Origin: Daphnia pulex
Taxonomy: Eukaryota; Arthropoda; Branchiopoda; Diplostraca; Daphniidae
Direction: 5' to 3'
Assembly (NCBI RefSeq): GCF_021134715.1
Contig: NC_060021.1
Span: forward strand, 8,588,501-8,652,500
Length of the DNA stretch: 64,000 nucleotides
Part shown: positions 43,701 through 55,627 of the stretch, one piece after another
Position numbering within the stretch: position 1 is the first letter of the stretch
Layout of the letters: each line of letters begins with the position of its first letter
Notes under the pieces: generated by a model
What the model saw: only the letters and a program-made list of their open reading frames with translations
Told to the model about the DNA's origin: nothing
The model's database searches: none
Position numbers and translations under genes: made by a program

Positions 43701-46700
43701 CCAGGCAAATGGCTCGAAGGCGTGGATATATATACAGGACCGACCCCTATACACACCAGAGTCGGCTTTTACCGTCTACTACTACTACTAACACACACAC
43801 AGTCGGTCGGTCAATCTCTCTGTTTGGGAAAGAATAAAAAAAAAAAAGGAACGAACTCACGCCAGTCGTTGGCTTCACGCCCCACTGCCTGGTCGTGTGT
43901 GTGTAGTATGTCCGTCTGGCTGGTCCTGCTGCTGCCTTTTTTCTAGTCTCTAGTGTGTTTGTGTACAAGGAGCGTGGTGCGTGTTTTCGAATCAGTTTCG
44001 ACCCTGATTGTGTGGGTGGCCATATCGGGGTCTCCCAATTTTTTTTTTTGGTTTCGTTCTTTGCGGGTTGTTGTTGTTGTTGTTGTTGCAGCGCCAATGT
44101 GTTTGTCTAGGCCAACCGAAATTGCTTTTTAAAGGAACGACCCAAATTACTTTCTTATTTTTTTGTTTTTTAGTTTGGGGCTTTCGGGGTGGAAAAATAA
44201 AAACTTTGGGAGTTTGTCCTTTTGGTGTTTTGGTTGCCTGTGTGTAACCAACAGGTAAAAAACTAAAAAAAAAAACTAAAAAAAGCCGAAAACATCAAAT
44301 TCGGGAGAAAGAAGAGATTTGGCTCCAGGGGGGTAGGAGGGTGTGTGTAGTTTATGGGGTTCAGTTTGGGAACTAGGAGCGGATGAATTCGGGTTGTTGT
44401 TTCCCTTTTACGTCCGACACATTTCAAATAGGAAAGGAGGGGGGGGGGGGGAACAAAAAATTGATGTTTATCATCACCGGATGAATAAAATATATTTAAC
44501 CGAAAGGGGCAGAAGAAGAATTACTACCGGCAAACTCTGAAACTCTTTGGGGTAGTAGTAGATGAATGGCGCCCGTGTTGCCGGATTTGTGCGAGTTAGA
44601 CTCGGATGACGACAGAGGAGCAGATGGAAGAGAAAGTGACGAATCCGACGACGACACTGGCGAGGAGGATTACTTCGTCTTCCACAATCCGTTGAGCCTT
44701 TTGGCCGTTGTCCCCGATGTTGTCGACTTTGAACGGTGAGGAACCAACAAACAAAATCACATTTTATTTACCGCCACCAACCGACAACGACGACAAAAAA
44801 ACAAACGAGCACGTTCTCCTTCTTCTTTCTCTCTCCCCTCTTTTGTTTCGGCTACACGCCGTCACGTGCGTGTCCACCCCTCCTACCCTTCACGAAAAAC
44901 ATGAAGCTTTTTATTGCCGGCTATTATTATTATTATTGTTATTCTCTAGCGCGCTGGATTCTCTCGTTTTTTCTTTTTGCTTTTTTCAAGCCCATTTGCA
45001 GCACCGACATTTCCCGCAAAGCCTGGAGATTGTGTCACGTGCGTTATCCGACTAGTTTCTCCCGTTTCCACGACTTTTCATCAAGCCCTCCCTCTCCTAA
45101 CTCCCAAACATTCCCGGCGACTTTTTGGTTTCTCCCATTTTTGGGTTGGCACATCCGGGGCTCTGTGTGTGTGCCCTTATCCGCCCATCAACTAGTTATA
45201 TTCACATAGAGACACACACGGCAACAGTCGTGACCGCCATCTCTGCCCGTCTCTTGCCTGAAATGTCTTGTTGCCAGTCTGAGAGAGGCAAAAAACGGCG
45301 CTCGTTGACAGTTCCATTTGTTTTCCGACTGCCCGTGTCACCTTGTGTGAAAGGTTCGCTGGCACTGGGCAGCAGCAGCAGCAGCAGCACGGACGACTTT
45401 GTTTTGGGGTAGGAGGGACGGACCCCCCATTTCGATTTTTATTTTATTCGTGGCCGGTTTTCTCTTCTGTTTTTTAGTTTATCTTGTAAATTTCTTAGTA
45501 ATCAACTAAGTAATTCGGAGAAGAAAAAAAGTATTCGTGCTCGGACGACATGCTCATGAATTATTGATCACAAACAGTGTTGTTGTTGTTGCTGTTGTGG
45601 AAGCGTGGTTTTAATATTTATTCCGGCTGTAAGCCAGGGTTGGATCGGTTGGCGTAGACTATTTATAAAACATTTTCTTTAGTGATTGATGGGATGCGCC
45701 CCTTTTATTTTTCTTTCGTCGTCTATTTTCTTCTTTTTTCTACTTTTTGGATTTTATTGTTGTTATTATTTTGACTGGTGTCTCTTTTTAACAGGATGAT
45801 CGAGCTGGACAGCAAGTCGCTGAACTCGTTGGCCGGAACTGGTACCAGTATCGCGTCTGGACATTCACGCAAGAGCTCGGATGCGTCGCAAATCTCTTTG
45901 AACTCTGGTAAAGATCTTCTTCTTCTTCTTTCCTTTTTATGGCTGCTACTATTTTACTTTTACTTCTAGTGCCTTATAGCCCCCTTTTTATTTTTTAAAG
46001 GCTATTTTAGCGGGCTGACGTCAGTATAAATCCACAAAAGGAAACTCTGATATCAGCCCGCCTCACCCTTCGAACTTTTTTTTCCCTTTGCTTTTTATCT
46101 ATTCTTATTTAGTTTTTTTTTTTTTTTTTTTATGTTTTGAAATGTAGACATTTTGTTACATTCTTTCGCCTTTTTGTTGTTGTTGTCCGTTTTTGGACTT
46201 CCAATCAAAAAAGTTTTCTTCTTCTTCTTCTTTTTGCCCGCGGGAGTTAGAAAATTATTAGATCTTGTTATTCTCTCTGCCGCGACTTGGTTACCATTTG
46301 ATAAGTTTCGAGGTTTAATTTCGTCGGTTTTAAATATGTATGAAAAGATTTGGTTAGACTCCACTCGTTTCGCGCAGCGGATGAAAAATAGAACTCGCTC
46401 CGAATATAAGAAAAGAGCTCTGGAATTTGATCTTTTTGTGTGTGGTGTGTGTTTGTTAGCTTCTGCTAACTGAGCAGATGGCCGGCCTTATCTCATTGCT
46501 CCCGGGTCTGCGGCTATACCCTGCAGGGGAGGATCTGGTTTACCATGATGCCATGTGATATTTATATATACCGACGCAAATATCGAGAGCTCTTGCAGCT
46601 CAGTCGTCGTGGTTCCGACTATTTGTTATTTTTCTTCTTCTTTTTTAAAATTTGGATATTGGCATTTTGACTAACCCGACAGGTTCTAGTGCCAACAGTC

Positions 46701-49700
46701 AAGAGGCGCGTTCGGACGACAACGAAGAGGATCAGTGGAGCCTTTGGGGCCGTCTGGTGGCCGACTGGGCCAATACGTACAAGAAGCGAAATGCCTACGT
46801 CAAGGACCTCGTCCGCAAAGGGATCCCGCATCATTTCAGAGGCGTCGTCTGGCCACTGCTGTGCGGCGCCAATGACTCGCCGGCCAAGTCGCAATACGCC
46901 GAGTATATCAAAGCCACATCCGCCTGTGAAAAGGTTTCCATCCTTTTTTTTCTTCTTTCTTTCATCATCTCTTCAATCCGGTGATGGATCTGTGGATGGT
47001 ATGATAATAATATAACACATCCTTCCTGAACAAAAAATGTATGATAGGTCATCCGTCGCGACATAGCGCGCACGTACCCCGAACACGACTTCTTCAAAGA
47101 GAAAGATGGCCTGGGCCAGGAAAGTCTCTTCAACGTCATGAAAGCCTACTCGTTGCATGACCGTGAGGTGGGCTACTGCCAGGGATCTGCTTTCATCGTT
47201 GGCATCCTCCTCATGCAGGTACAGTACATATAGACAATCCGGTGGTAGAAAAGGAAAGAAAGAAAGAAGTAAATATTATAAAAAAAAGGGAAAAGATCAT
47301 CGCCTTGGTAGTTGGTAGAGTAGTGGATAATCACCATCCATCATTCACTCACGCCCACTATGCCGTGAAGGAATGCCTTTCCATAGATCGTTTCATTCAA
47401 AAATAATGAAAGATGTAGGAACGCGCAGGCTATCAACCGTCGTAAGGGGATGGTGGTGTAGTTGGTCATGTTTCCCCCCCCCCCCCATTTTTTGGCTACT
47501 TTTTTCTTTCTTTTTCTTTTGATTATTATTTAAATTCTATTAAGATTTGATAATGCTCACGCTCTGTTGTCTCAATTTTCGAATGAATAGATGCCCGAAG
47601 AAGAAGCTTTTGCGGTCGTGGTCAAATTGATGCAGGAATATCGATTGCGGGAGATTTTCAAACCTTCCATGGCCGAGTTGGGTTTGGTTTTGTATCAACT
47701 CAAGAATCTCGTCGAGGTAACTCGCTAAAATTATCATACATTTTGAATGCTAGAAAATGATCTTGATTTCCGTGGTCTTTGTTGTGGTTTTTGGTTGTGA
47801 TGGCAGGAATTGTTGCCCGATCTCCACGCCCACTTCCTGTCACAGAGTTTCGACACGAGCATGTACGCCAGCAGCTGGTTCCTCACCCTATTCAGCACCA
47901 CGTTGACCCTTTCGGTGGCTTGCAGGTAATATAACAATACAAATGCACACAGAAATTACCTAGAAACCCAGTTGTTTGACGTTGTGTGCCAACTGCCGAG
48001 CTAAAATGGGGGGTTGACCGTTTCTGGAAAGTCATTTTCCAGCAGCAGCAGTCCACCCACGCCAATATGGAAATCTCCTACGCCCCCACATCCTACCCAG
48101 TCATAGTAACAATATTTCTAAAAAAGTATGCCATGGACCTTTGAAAATTCTGTCGGCTGGAATTCTCATCTTCCCTTTTGTGGGCAACCGAAATAATGAA
48201 AGTATTTAAGGGAAAACAAATGTGGGTTCTTTGCCAACTATTCCGGAATTGTTGTCGTTTGTTATTGTTTCCATTTCTTTCCTCCTTGTACGATTGCGTC
48301 GCCGGCACACAGTCACCCACCAATTCCTAATTCAGTCGAGCCGAGACTAACTTTTTCCTCCTTTTGAGTTTTTCTTTCCTTTTTCTTTCCTTTTTTATCG
48401 GCATTCCGGCCGGTCTCTGCTATTTCAGTCGGAGAACATCGTGACTAACATGTTCAAATGCATTTAAACTACCGGAGAGGAAAACATGAAAATGTCGACA
48501 ATGCTCATTCATGTTTCTTTCCTTTTTCTTTTTTTTCGGTTTTTCTGTTACCAAGGGTGATGGACGCCTTTTTGATTGATGGCATGGAAATTATTTTCCG
48601 GTTGGCCGTGGCCATTCTCAACTTCGGCAAAGAAGACCTTCTCTCTCAGGATATGGAGGGGATGCTCAAGGTATTTTTCTTTCGTTTTGTTCATTTTAGT
48701 AGATAACAGGATTATAATCTTTTATTTTTCTTGTGTCATTTTGATTTGGTTTTCGGCAGTATTTTCAAAAGGAAGTGCCGGCCCGTTTTGATCCGTGCCC
48801 AGATCCTCTTTTTGTCGCCGCCTACAACGTCAAATATAGCGCCAAGCGCATGAAAAAGTGGGAAAAGGAATACACAGCTCTCAAGACGAAGGAGCAAGAG
48901 GATCAGGAAGAAGTCCGGGTATTATTATATTTTATTTGTGGATTACTTGAGATGCCGACGCGGGAATTCACGCATGTGGCTTTTCTCATTGGTTCCCATT
49001 CGACAGAGGCTGAGAGCCGAGAACCGTATGCTTCGCCAGAAAGTCTCCATGCTGGAAACGGAGTCAAGTGAGCTGGCCGAACGGCTGGTACGCGGCCAAG
49101 TCAGTCGAGCTGACCAGGAAGAAACAACTTTCCACTTGAAACGTGAACTGGAAGCGTCCAGGCAACGTGACGCTGAGAACACTGCTCACCTGCGTGAGCT
49201 CCAGCAGCGTCTCAAACACATGGAACAAGAGGTTTTCATCTCATCCATCTCACTCACTTTATTCGCCTTTCAATTAATACTCCTTTTTTTCTCTCCCCCC
49301 TTTTCTTTTTCCCTTCCGGGATCGATAGAACTATTCTAGGCAGTCGTCCCTAGAGATGGAACCTACCACATCACCATCCCTGCAAGCCGAACTGCTCAAG
49401 CAGAAGGAAGAACTCATCCAGTGCCTTCAAGAGCAGTTAATTGGCGGCCGCCTCCGCCAAGCTGAAATGGATTCCATGATCCGTGACATGAAGAATCAGC
49501 TTCATGAACACGAAGAGGTAACTTTATATCCGATCCTAGCTCAACTGCAGAAGTCTAAAACTTCTTCCGCCCTACTGTTCTCTATACGGAAAATAAAAAT
49601 ATCTCATAAATTCAACTCCAGGACAAGAAGCGACTACGAGAAGCCACCCCAGACAATGTAGTTTTAGCTCTACAGGAAGAGCTCATTGCTGTCAAACTAC

Positions 49701-51149
49701 GCGAAGCTGAAGCCACTTTAGCCCTGAAAGAGCTGCGTCCCAAAATCTCTGAATTGAGTTCTCAATGGCTCCGCCATCTGCAGGTGAGATTGTAATCATG
49801 TTTACTCCCCCAGCAACGTCCTTTCTCAAGACAGAGTTGAGAAGCGGAATAATGTGACGGCACACACGCAATATCGATCGTCTTTGACGTTGCCAAGCTC
49901 TTTCAAGAATGGATCGATGAGGCGATTGACGTTACGCGACGGAATCGATTTGATTCCGACGTGAATCTCCAATGAGCCAAGAGTTGCGTGTATACGTCGA
50001 TCGATTTCACTGAAGAAGATTTCTAACCTTGATTTGTGTACGTGTGGTCCACAGGAGGAGCACACGACTGAAAACCAACCGACTTCGCTCGAGTCCACTC
50101 CAAAGAAATTACTCTTCTGGGAGAATAATCGATCGTCGTCATCGGCTGGCAACAAGTCGGACGAATTGATGACTATTAGACTACGGGAAATGGAAGCCGT
50201 GACTGAATTACGAGAGCTCCGATTGCGTCTCATGGAACTGGAAACTCAAGTAATTGAAAATCGAAGAAAAACAGATGTTTTATTGTTGTCCCACTGGAAA
50301 ACCCTGGGACTTATTTGAGGCCATAATAACCGGTTTTCTATCAACTTTCACAGAACCAAGTGCTGAGCAATCAACTCAAGCGACAGGACGACGAAATCAA
50401 GGCCTTGGTCTCCAAGACGGAGGCGTCTGAAAGGCTCGACAAGGAGCACCAGAGTAAGATTAAGGAGCACGAACGGAAATATGCCGACCTAGAGGCCAAG
50501 GTTCGTAACGGATCACGACGAAGAGCATGACGTCAGCTACGAATCGGGTGTGAACTGAAATTTCATATTATTTATTTGGTCGGCAGATGAGAGAAGATTC
50601 CATGCTGGCTCGCATTCATGACGCCGAACACTCGCAACACGTCGCCGAATTGAGCCAGAAAATATCCCAACTCGAAATGAAGGTAGATTGTTGACAGCTT
50701 TTGTTTCGACGTATTTTTCACGAATGTCATTCATTTATCATATGGTGTAATCATATTTTTGATGTATGTTGATGTGTGCAGAATGAACAAATGTTAACTG
50801 AAGGCGAATTAAGTATGGTTGAGGACAGCGATCGAGTTCGGGAACTACAAGATCGCATTGGTGATTTAAAAGCTGAGGTATTTTGGGAATTGGCTAATGT
50901 GTGTCTGGCTATCAGCCGCATGAGTCATGATGGATTTAAGTAACTTTTATTGCATTATGATGCATCATCTTTTTTTTCTGACAGATTCAAAGATTAGAAC
51001 ACGTCAATCGGAAACTGGGCGGTACCAACGGCTTCTCCAAGTTAGCACATCAGCAAGAAGTTTCCGATCCGTCCGATGACGACGAAGATATGAGCAAGTT
51101 GGAATTGCGATTCTCTCCAAGAACCTCGGTTGAAAATCTTACGTCATAA
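40744..51149 (+). CDS. Evi5: EVI5-type TBC-domain Rab GTPase-activating protein
   Basis: Coding exons: 40744(exon from 40692)-40995, 42591-42754, 45795-45907, 46683-46933, 47048-47218, 47591-47716, 47807-47925, 48556-48670, 48760-48918, 49007-49231, 49329-49517, 49622-49783, 50055-50249, 50354-50500, 50587-50682, 50782-50877, 50985-51149; 914 residues. It is expected to stimulate GTP hydrolysis by Rab proteins in membrane traffic and cell division. The TBC domain begins near VRKGIPHHFRG. Its two catalytic fingers are present: R268 in IRRDIAR and Q305 in YCQG. The C-terminal half is a long coiled coil with repeated AVKLREAEA/TIRLREME motifs, as in EVI5. The frame is open upstream of ATG 40744 to an AG acceptor at 40691, so a further 5' exon exists and may be coding. 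AATAAA at 51514-51519. Confidence 0.92.
44566..44735 (+). CDS. Evi5: Alternative first coding exon of EVI5
   Basis: An ATG at 44566 opens 56 codons plus two bases and ends at a GTGAGG donor in phase 2, the same phase as the exon ending at 42754. Either can therefore join the exon at 45795 (…FER-MIELDSKSL). It encodes MAPVLPDLCELDSDDDRGA, a very acidic stretch (DESDDDTGEED) and FVFHNPLSLL. The resulting protein would be 832 residues with a complete TBC domain (finger residues R186 and Q223). Codon use and the lack of simple sequence support coding; homology was not recognised. Confidence 0.65.
46010..46061. repeat. Inverted repeat in an EVI5 intron
   Basis: GCGGGCTGA at 46010-46018 pairs with TCAGCCCGC at 46053-46061, and after a two-base mismatch TCAG pairs with CTGA (46047-46050). 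The loop is about 22 bases. It is GC-rich in an AT-rich intron. Confidence 0.6.
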
Positions 51150-51513
51150 TCACACTCTGAGCAATCGTTTCTTTTTCGTTATCTATTTGTTTCGTGGTAC
51201 ATGAATACTCTTTTTGTCTGCGACCGTTTAATTTTAATCAGCAGCTTCTTTTTTTGTCCTGTTGGTGAGACAGACTAAAAGTGCTGCAGCGTTTCTTTTT
51301 CACTTATATCGGGATTGACGACTTATTGTTTACTTGTAATGCCCAAAATGTTAATGACATCTTTTAAAGAGACAACATTCCAATTGTGCGAAACTGTGAT
51401 TTCAATGAATTATTCACTAGTGAATGTTATGCTAAACATCTCACTCATCCATCACCTGTACTTTTTCTCATTGGTTATGAGTGAGAGAATATTTGTAACC
51501 TCTATGTAACATA

Positions 51514-51519
51514 AATAAA
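51514..51519 (+). terminator. Poly(A) signal of EVI5
   Basis: AATAAA about 365 bases after the EVI5 stop codon. The facing RPL28 signal is only 140 bases away. Confidence 0.6.
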
Positions 51520-51658
51520 CCCTATTGAAATACCAATTATTACTGAATTTAGTTAATAAATATGATGAAAAAGTTTTTACAATGCAGCAATTTTCTTAAG
51601 ATAAATAATTTTGGTTATTAAAATAAAGTTGGTAAACAAGATTTTGTACCCACAAGAA

Positions 51659-51664
51659 TTTATT
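51659..51664 (-). terminator. Poly(A) signal of RPL28
   Basis: TTTATT on the plus strand (AATAAA on the minus strand), about 30 bases after the RPL28 stop codon, as usual for a short ribosomal-protein mRNA. Confidence 0.65.
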
Positions 51665-51692
51665 TTAGTTAAAACTCTTGTAATACAGTGGC

Positions 51693-52470
51693 TTATTCAG
51701 CTTTCTTCGCGGGCTTAGCCTTCTTGGCTACTCGGGTCTTCTCTGAGCGGATGATAGCAGAGGCCTTCTTCAGCACTGCACTCCTGCAGTCCTTGCGGTA
51801 ACCAGCCTTCACAATGTTACGCAGCTTAGCCAAGGTGTGACGAGGTCCAGACTTGATCTGGAATCGGATGATGGATGCCTTGGGCTTGAACTGAAAGGAA
51901 AAAGAACTGGGTTGAATTACTTTGCTCAACAAACCTATTAAACACAAGTCAAATAAACATCAGCTTTTAAGGATTATCAGCATTAGCTTCAGCGATCTTG
52001 GTGATAAATAAAAATCATCATGTACTACACACAAAAAGGGAAGAGTACATGGAACAATACATACCACTTTCGTCTTGCTCTTCATAGCAACGACAAATCC
52101 ATTTTTATCCTTGGCTGGTTCAACACCAATGACATTTTTGTGGACCAAAGTGTTGTACTTGTAGCAATGCCTGTTTGTCAAGTGAAGTGGTTCCTGCAAA
52201 CAACACAAATACCATTAACATTGCTGCTAATACAGATATTTCATTGACAAACTAATTGTTGTTTAAATTCATTCAGGATTCAAGGTGTGTCAGCAGTAGC
52301 TTCAGCGATCTTGGTGAAAGCATCACTATGATATTTCAGCGAGTAAATATGGTCGGCAATGAGGTCTGTCGGTTTCTTACCGTGCTGAAAGGCTGCTTGA
52401 CATTACGCTTCTTCAGGATGAAGGAGCTGTTTTTACGGGTGATGAGCCACTGAAGATGAGGCGACGACAT
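51693..52470 (-). CDS. RpL28: 60S ribosomal protein L28 (eL28)
   Basis: Exons in transcript order 52470-52381, 52193-52065 and 51890-51693 give 138 residues (human 137). It is a structural protein of the large cytosolic ribosomal subunit. Family landmarks are the N-terminus SSPHLQWLITRKNSSF, PFSTEPLHLTNRHCYKYN, the VGVEPA segment (IGVEPAKDKNG) and the basic C-terminus (KKASAIIRSEKTRV, then Lys/Ala-rich). A splice acceptor a few bases before the ATG implies a short non-coding first exon, typical of ribosomal-protein genes. It is convergent with EVI5, with barely 140 bases between the two poly(A) signals. Both introns carry a snoRNA-like element. Confidence 0.93.
51989..52021 (-). ncRNA. C/D-snoRNA-like element in RPL28 intron 2 (copy 1)
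   Basis: On the minus strand, ATGATGA (a C/C' box) is followed by TTTTTATTTATCACCAAGAT, CG and then CTGA (D box). CACCAAGATCG plus CTGA matches, from memory, the 28S-guide half of U24/SNORD24. The D box lies about 97 bases from the 3' splice site, a usual distance for intron-encoded snoRNAs. A clear upstream C box was not found, so the 5' end is not defined. Confidence 0.45.
52302..52354 (-). ncRNA. C/D-snoRNA-like element in RPL28 intron 1 (copy 2)
   Basis: On the minus strand ATATTTACTCG precedes a CTGA (possible D' box, 52336-52339). GTGATGC (C'-like), TTTCACCAAGATCG and CTGA (D box, 52302-52305) follow. The guide and D box, plus the next eleven bases, match copy 1. The D box is about 108 bases from the 3' splice site. 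The 5' C box is not obvious. Confidence 0.4.
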
Positions 52471-55085
52471 TTCTCTGCTACGTCTGTGAACGAATAATGC
52501 ACAATTATATTAAAATCCTTACGATAAAATGATAAATTCACGTGTGATACCTTCGGTCTGCCAAAAAAGAAGAATGGGAACTAAATCCGGTTGAGAGCAA
52601 GTAGGCAGTTGTAGAAGACGGCGATGTTTGATCCCTAAACACAATAAGAGAACCGTTTGCCGGAAACCTAAACTTTATAATATTTTTAAAAAATTAACAG
52701 AATTCAAAGATCAGTATATGAAAATAAATATTATTTTTATTCGAATAGTTTAAAATATAAAATCTTTTAAACGTATTGTCTTTTAATTGATTTTCATTTT
52801 GGCATGCTACTCGTGCAAAAAAAGCGTCGCTGTGCTGTGCTGTGCTGTTGATTCTCACCAGATGTCAGCACATAGGTGTTATTAATTTTGACCAAGCAGC
52901 CGAAAAGATTCAGTCATTGAAAGCGAACAGACGAATCACGACTGTGAATGTGTACGAGTTGTATGTGTGTGTGTGTGTGCAATCCCATTGATAGTGTGTG
53001 GTAAAAACTGTGGGGCAAGGGATCGAATTCGCCTTAAGAAATAAAAAAGGACAGCAACACACACACACTCAGTGGGTCCAGCAGCAGCGTGATGGTGTTT
53101 CGGACTACGACAGCCACAGCTAAGGACGTGCATTTCCAGCCGATGTGGGCCTGACATATGGCTTACAATTGTCGTTAAATTTTTCAACTTAAAAACCACA
53201 CCGACCTTGGCAGTGCTTGAATTTCATCGTCCGACGAAACCCAACCGACGACCAGGTAATCACGATACAACACGAGTGTCCCATCCTTAGTTTGAAAATT
53301 TTCTCTTTTCATTTTGGAAAGAGAGAGAGAGAATCAAAATATTGAACATATAACAAAGCCCCTCGAGGGATCTGCTAAAAAAGTCGCGATTATTTTCTTT
53401 TATTTTCGTGTTTGTCGTGTCCTCTTGTGGAGTATGACCTCATCGGAAAGAGCTGTTGATTAGATAGACACAATATAAGCAACAAATTCCTTTTTTTTTT
53501 ATTTTTTGTGCGTGTTGTATATATACTCTGGTCGCCTTTTAGTGATTCTCGTTCGGCTGCTCCCAGCCGAATAACTTTAACAACAACAAGCTCCACCCAT
53601 CATATAATACCGGCGCCGGTCATTATACATGTTAGGATAACGAATGGATGGAGCCAAAGAGAGAGAGAGTTATAATCTAAGTACACAGTGTAGTAGTAGT
53701 GGTGGTAGTCAGAGATGGAGATCTTTTTTAGAAATTGTTTTTGAAAAAAGTCGAATAACTTTGTCCATTTCTTGCAGTTGTCGTGTTAAGTTTTTATTTC
53801 CATTTGTCTTGTCACTTTTTCTTATTCCTTTTTTCTTTTCTCCTTCTGTTTGTATTCCATTGACTCGGGAAAAAGACGTTAATCAACTTGGCTAACTGGT
53901 TTCTGTGACCTTTACCGATTCGACTAATTCTTCTTCAAATTGTCAGCCAATGTCGTTGGTTGAATTCAAACGCCCCGCTCGTTTCCTATGCAAGTGTCGG
54001 TTGTTGTTGCAAACACAATCGACAACTTCAAGGTGAAATTTTGAAAATCTGATGGCAAGGCTGCTGCGCTTGCCGTCTGTAACTCGATGACGTCAGTTGA
54101 ATGCCAATCGGTAATTTAGACGCCCCGAAAAAACATTCCGTTGGGTCCCGTCTGGTTGTTGTTGTGGTGGTGGGGGGCTCCTTTTGTTGTTCGCACGCGT
54201 GTTTTTGTGATGATCGTGTGTCGTCGTTTAATATTCAATTGACGACGCCGACCCGCGAACGCCGTCATCCGATCTGATTGGGTCCTCTCATCCCGTCTGT
54301 TTTCTTTTCGCCATTCAATACGTGATCATCTCTAATGGCGTTTTGTGTTTCAACCGGCTTCGTGAATGCCCTCGAGGTCTTCAACGTCCTTGGCTAATTT
54401 TCTTCTTCTTCTTCTTCTTTTTCTGTTGTTTCATTCCTCTTCTTTATGTATTAAAGGAAAACAATCGATACATCACCACCACCAGCCCCCAAAGGGCCTT
54501 CGTTCGTATATATTTTACGATGACCAGCCATTGGGCTGTGTCTGCACGATTTTATAGCTCTACCAGCCAGAGAGTATGTTTTGGCAGAATGAAGAGGCAG
54601 GCAGGCAGGCAGGCAGGCAGCAATTTTTGCCTTTTTAAAATTCTTTCTTTTCAAATCTCGCCAATCGGTTACGGGGTTCCAGTCGCGCCGCTGGAGTCCA
54701 GCACACACTACTCCTAGTGAGGGCGCGCGTTCGAGTGTGTGGCTGGCGTCCGTGAGAGAGAGAAAGAAGGAGAAGAAGAAGAAAGAGTCGAGAGTTCTAA
54801 AAGTGGAGAGCGGGACCATTCCACCTTTCAGTTGGCAGTTTGGCGTCTGCCGTCCAACAGGTGCGGGTCTTTCTCGCTCCCGGAATTTTTCTTGTTTTTT
54901 TTTCTTATTATTATTATTGTTGTTATTATTTTCCGCGTTTATCTCTGTACACTGACGTGCACGTGGGAAAGTTTTATATTCCGTGGCAGATTCAAATGAT
55001 TTCAGTCAAAAGTACCAAAAATCGAGTCGAGTGCGAATATTCTCTGTTCCGTTCCTGATTTCCGTGTTTTTATTGTTTTTCCAGA
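52471..55085. other. Divergent upstream region of RPL28 and the 55-kb gene
   Basis: Contains the RPL28 promoter and non-coding first exon near 52,480-52,640, and the 5' region of the next plus-strand gene. A CAACAG/GTGCGG donor-like site near 54,860 and the TTTTTCCAG acceptor at 55,085 suggest a 5' leader intron. A (GGCA)n microsatellite lies at 54595-54620. No coding exon recognised. Confidence 0.45.
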
Positions 55086-55627
55086 TTGAGCCTGGATTGG
55101 CTGGTGGTGGTGGTGGTGGCTGTTGCTGGATTGTCGAGTGGTGCGGAATAGCGGACCGCACGAAAAGACGAGCCCTGGCACCCAACCTGCGATCCACCGT
55201 CGTCGTAGCCGCCGACGCCGCCTCGTCTTCCCTGTCGTGTCCGCACGACACGAAAGGCCATGGCCGTTCTGCCTCTTCGCTTATACGGCGATCCCGACAG
55301 CAACAACAACAACAACAACCTTCTGCCCGCAACCACAACCACCCAACAAACGTCAACGGGTCGTCCAATCCCAAGCAGCAGCAGCGACTGCAGAAAGAAG
55401 GCGGATATTCCTCATTTTCTCGCTCTCCATCGGTTGTTGTTGTCGATTCCTGCGGTAGTTGTTGTTGCGACCACATTGGCACGCCGGCCGCTTTCCTCTT
55501 TCATCCGTCAGCTCTGCCCAAGCGGCTGCAAAACGTTCTCGACGATAAGAAGCGATTGACGTTGACGTCTAAGCGTCCAGCGTCCGACTCGACCCGCCGC
55601 CGTCACATCATCGCCGGACGGACGGCG

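Noticed and set aside
44708-45209. Overlapping 115- and 157-codon plus-strand frames in an EVI5 intron
   Set aside because: They begin at the donor of the alternative first exon and run through T-rich intron sequence; composition is that of pyrimidine tracts.
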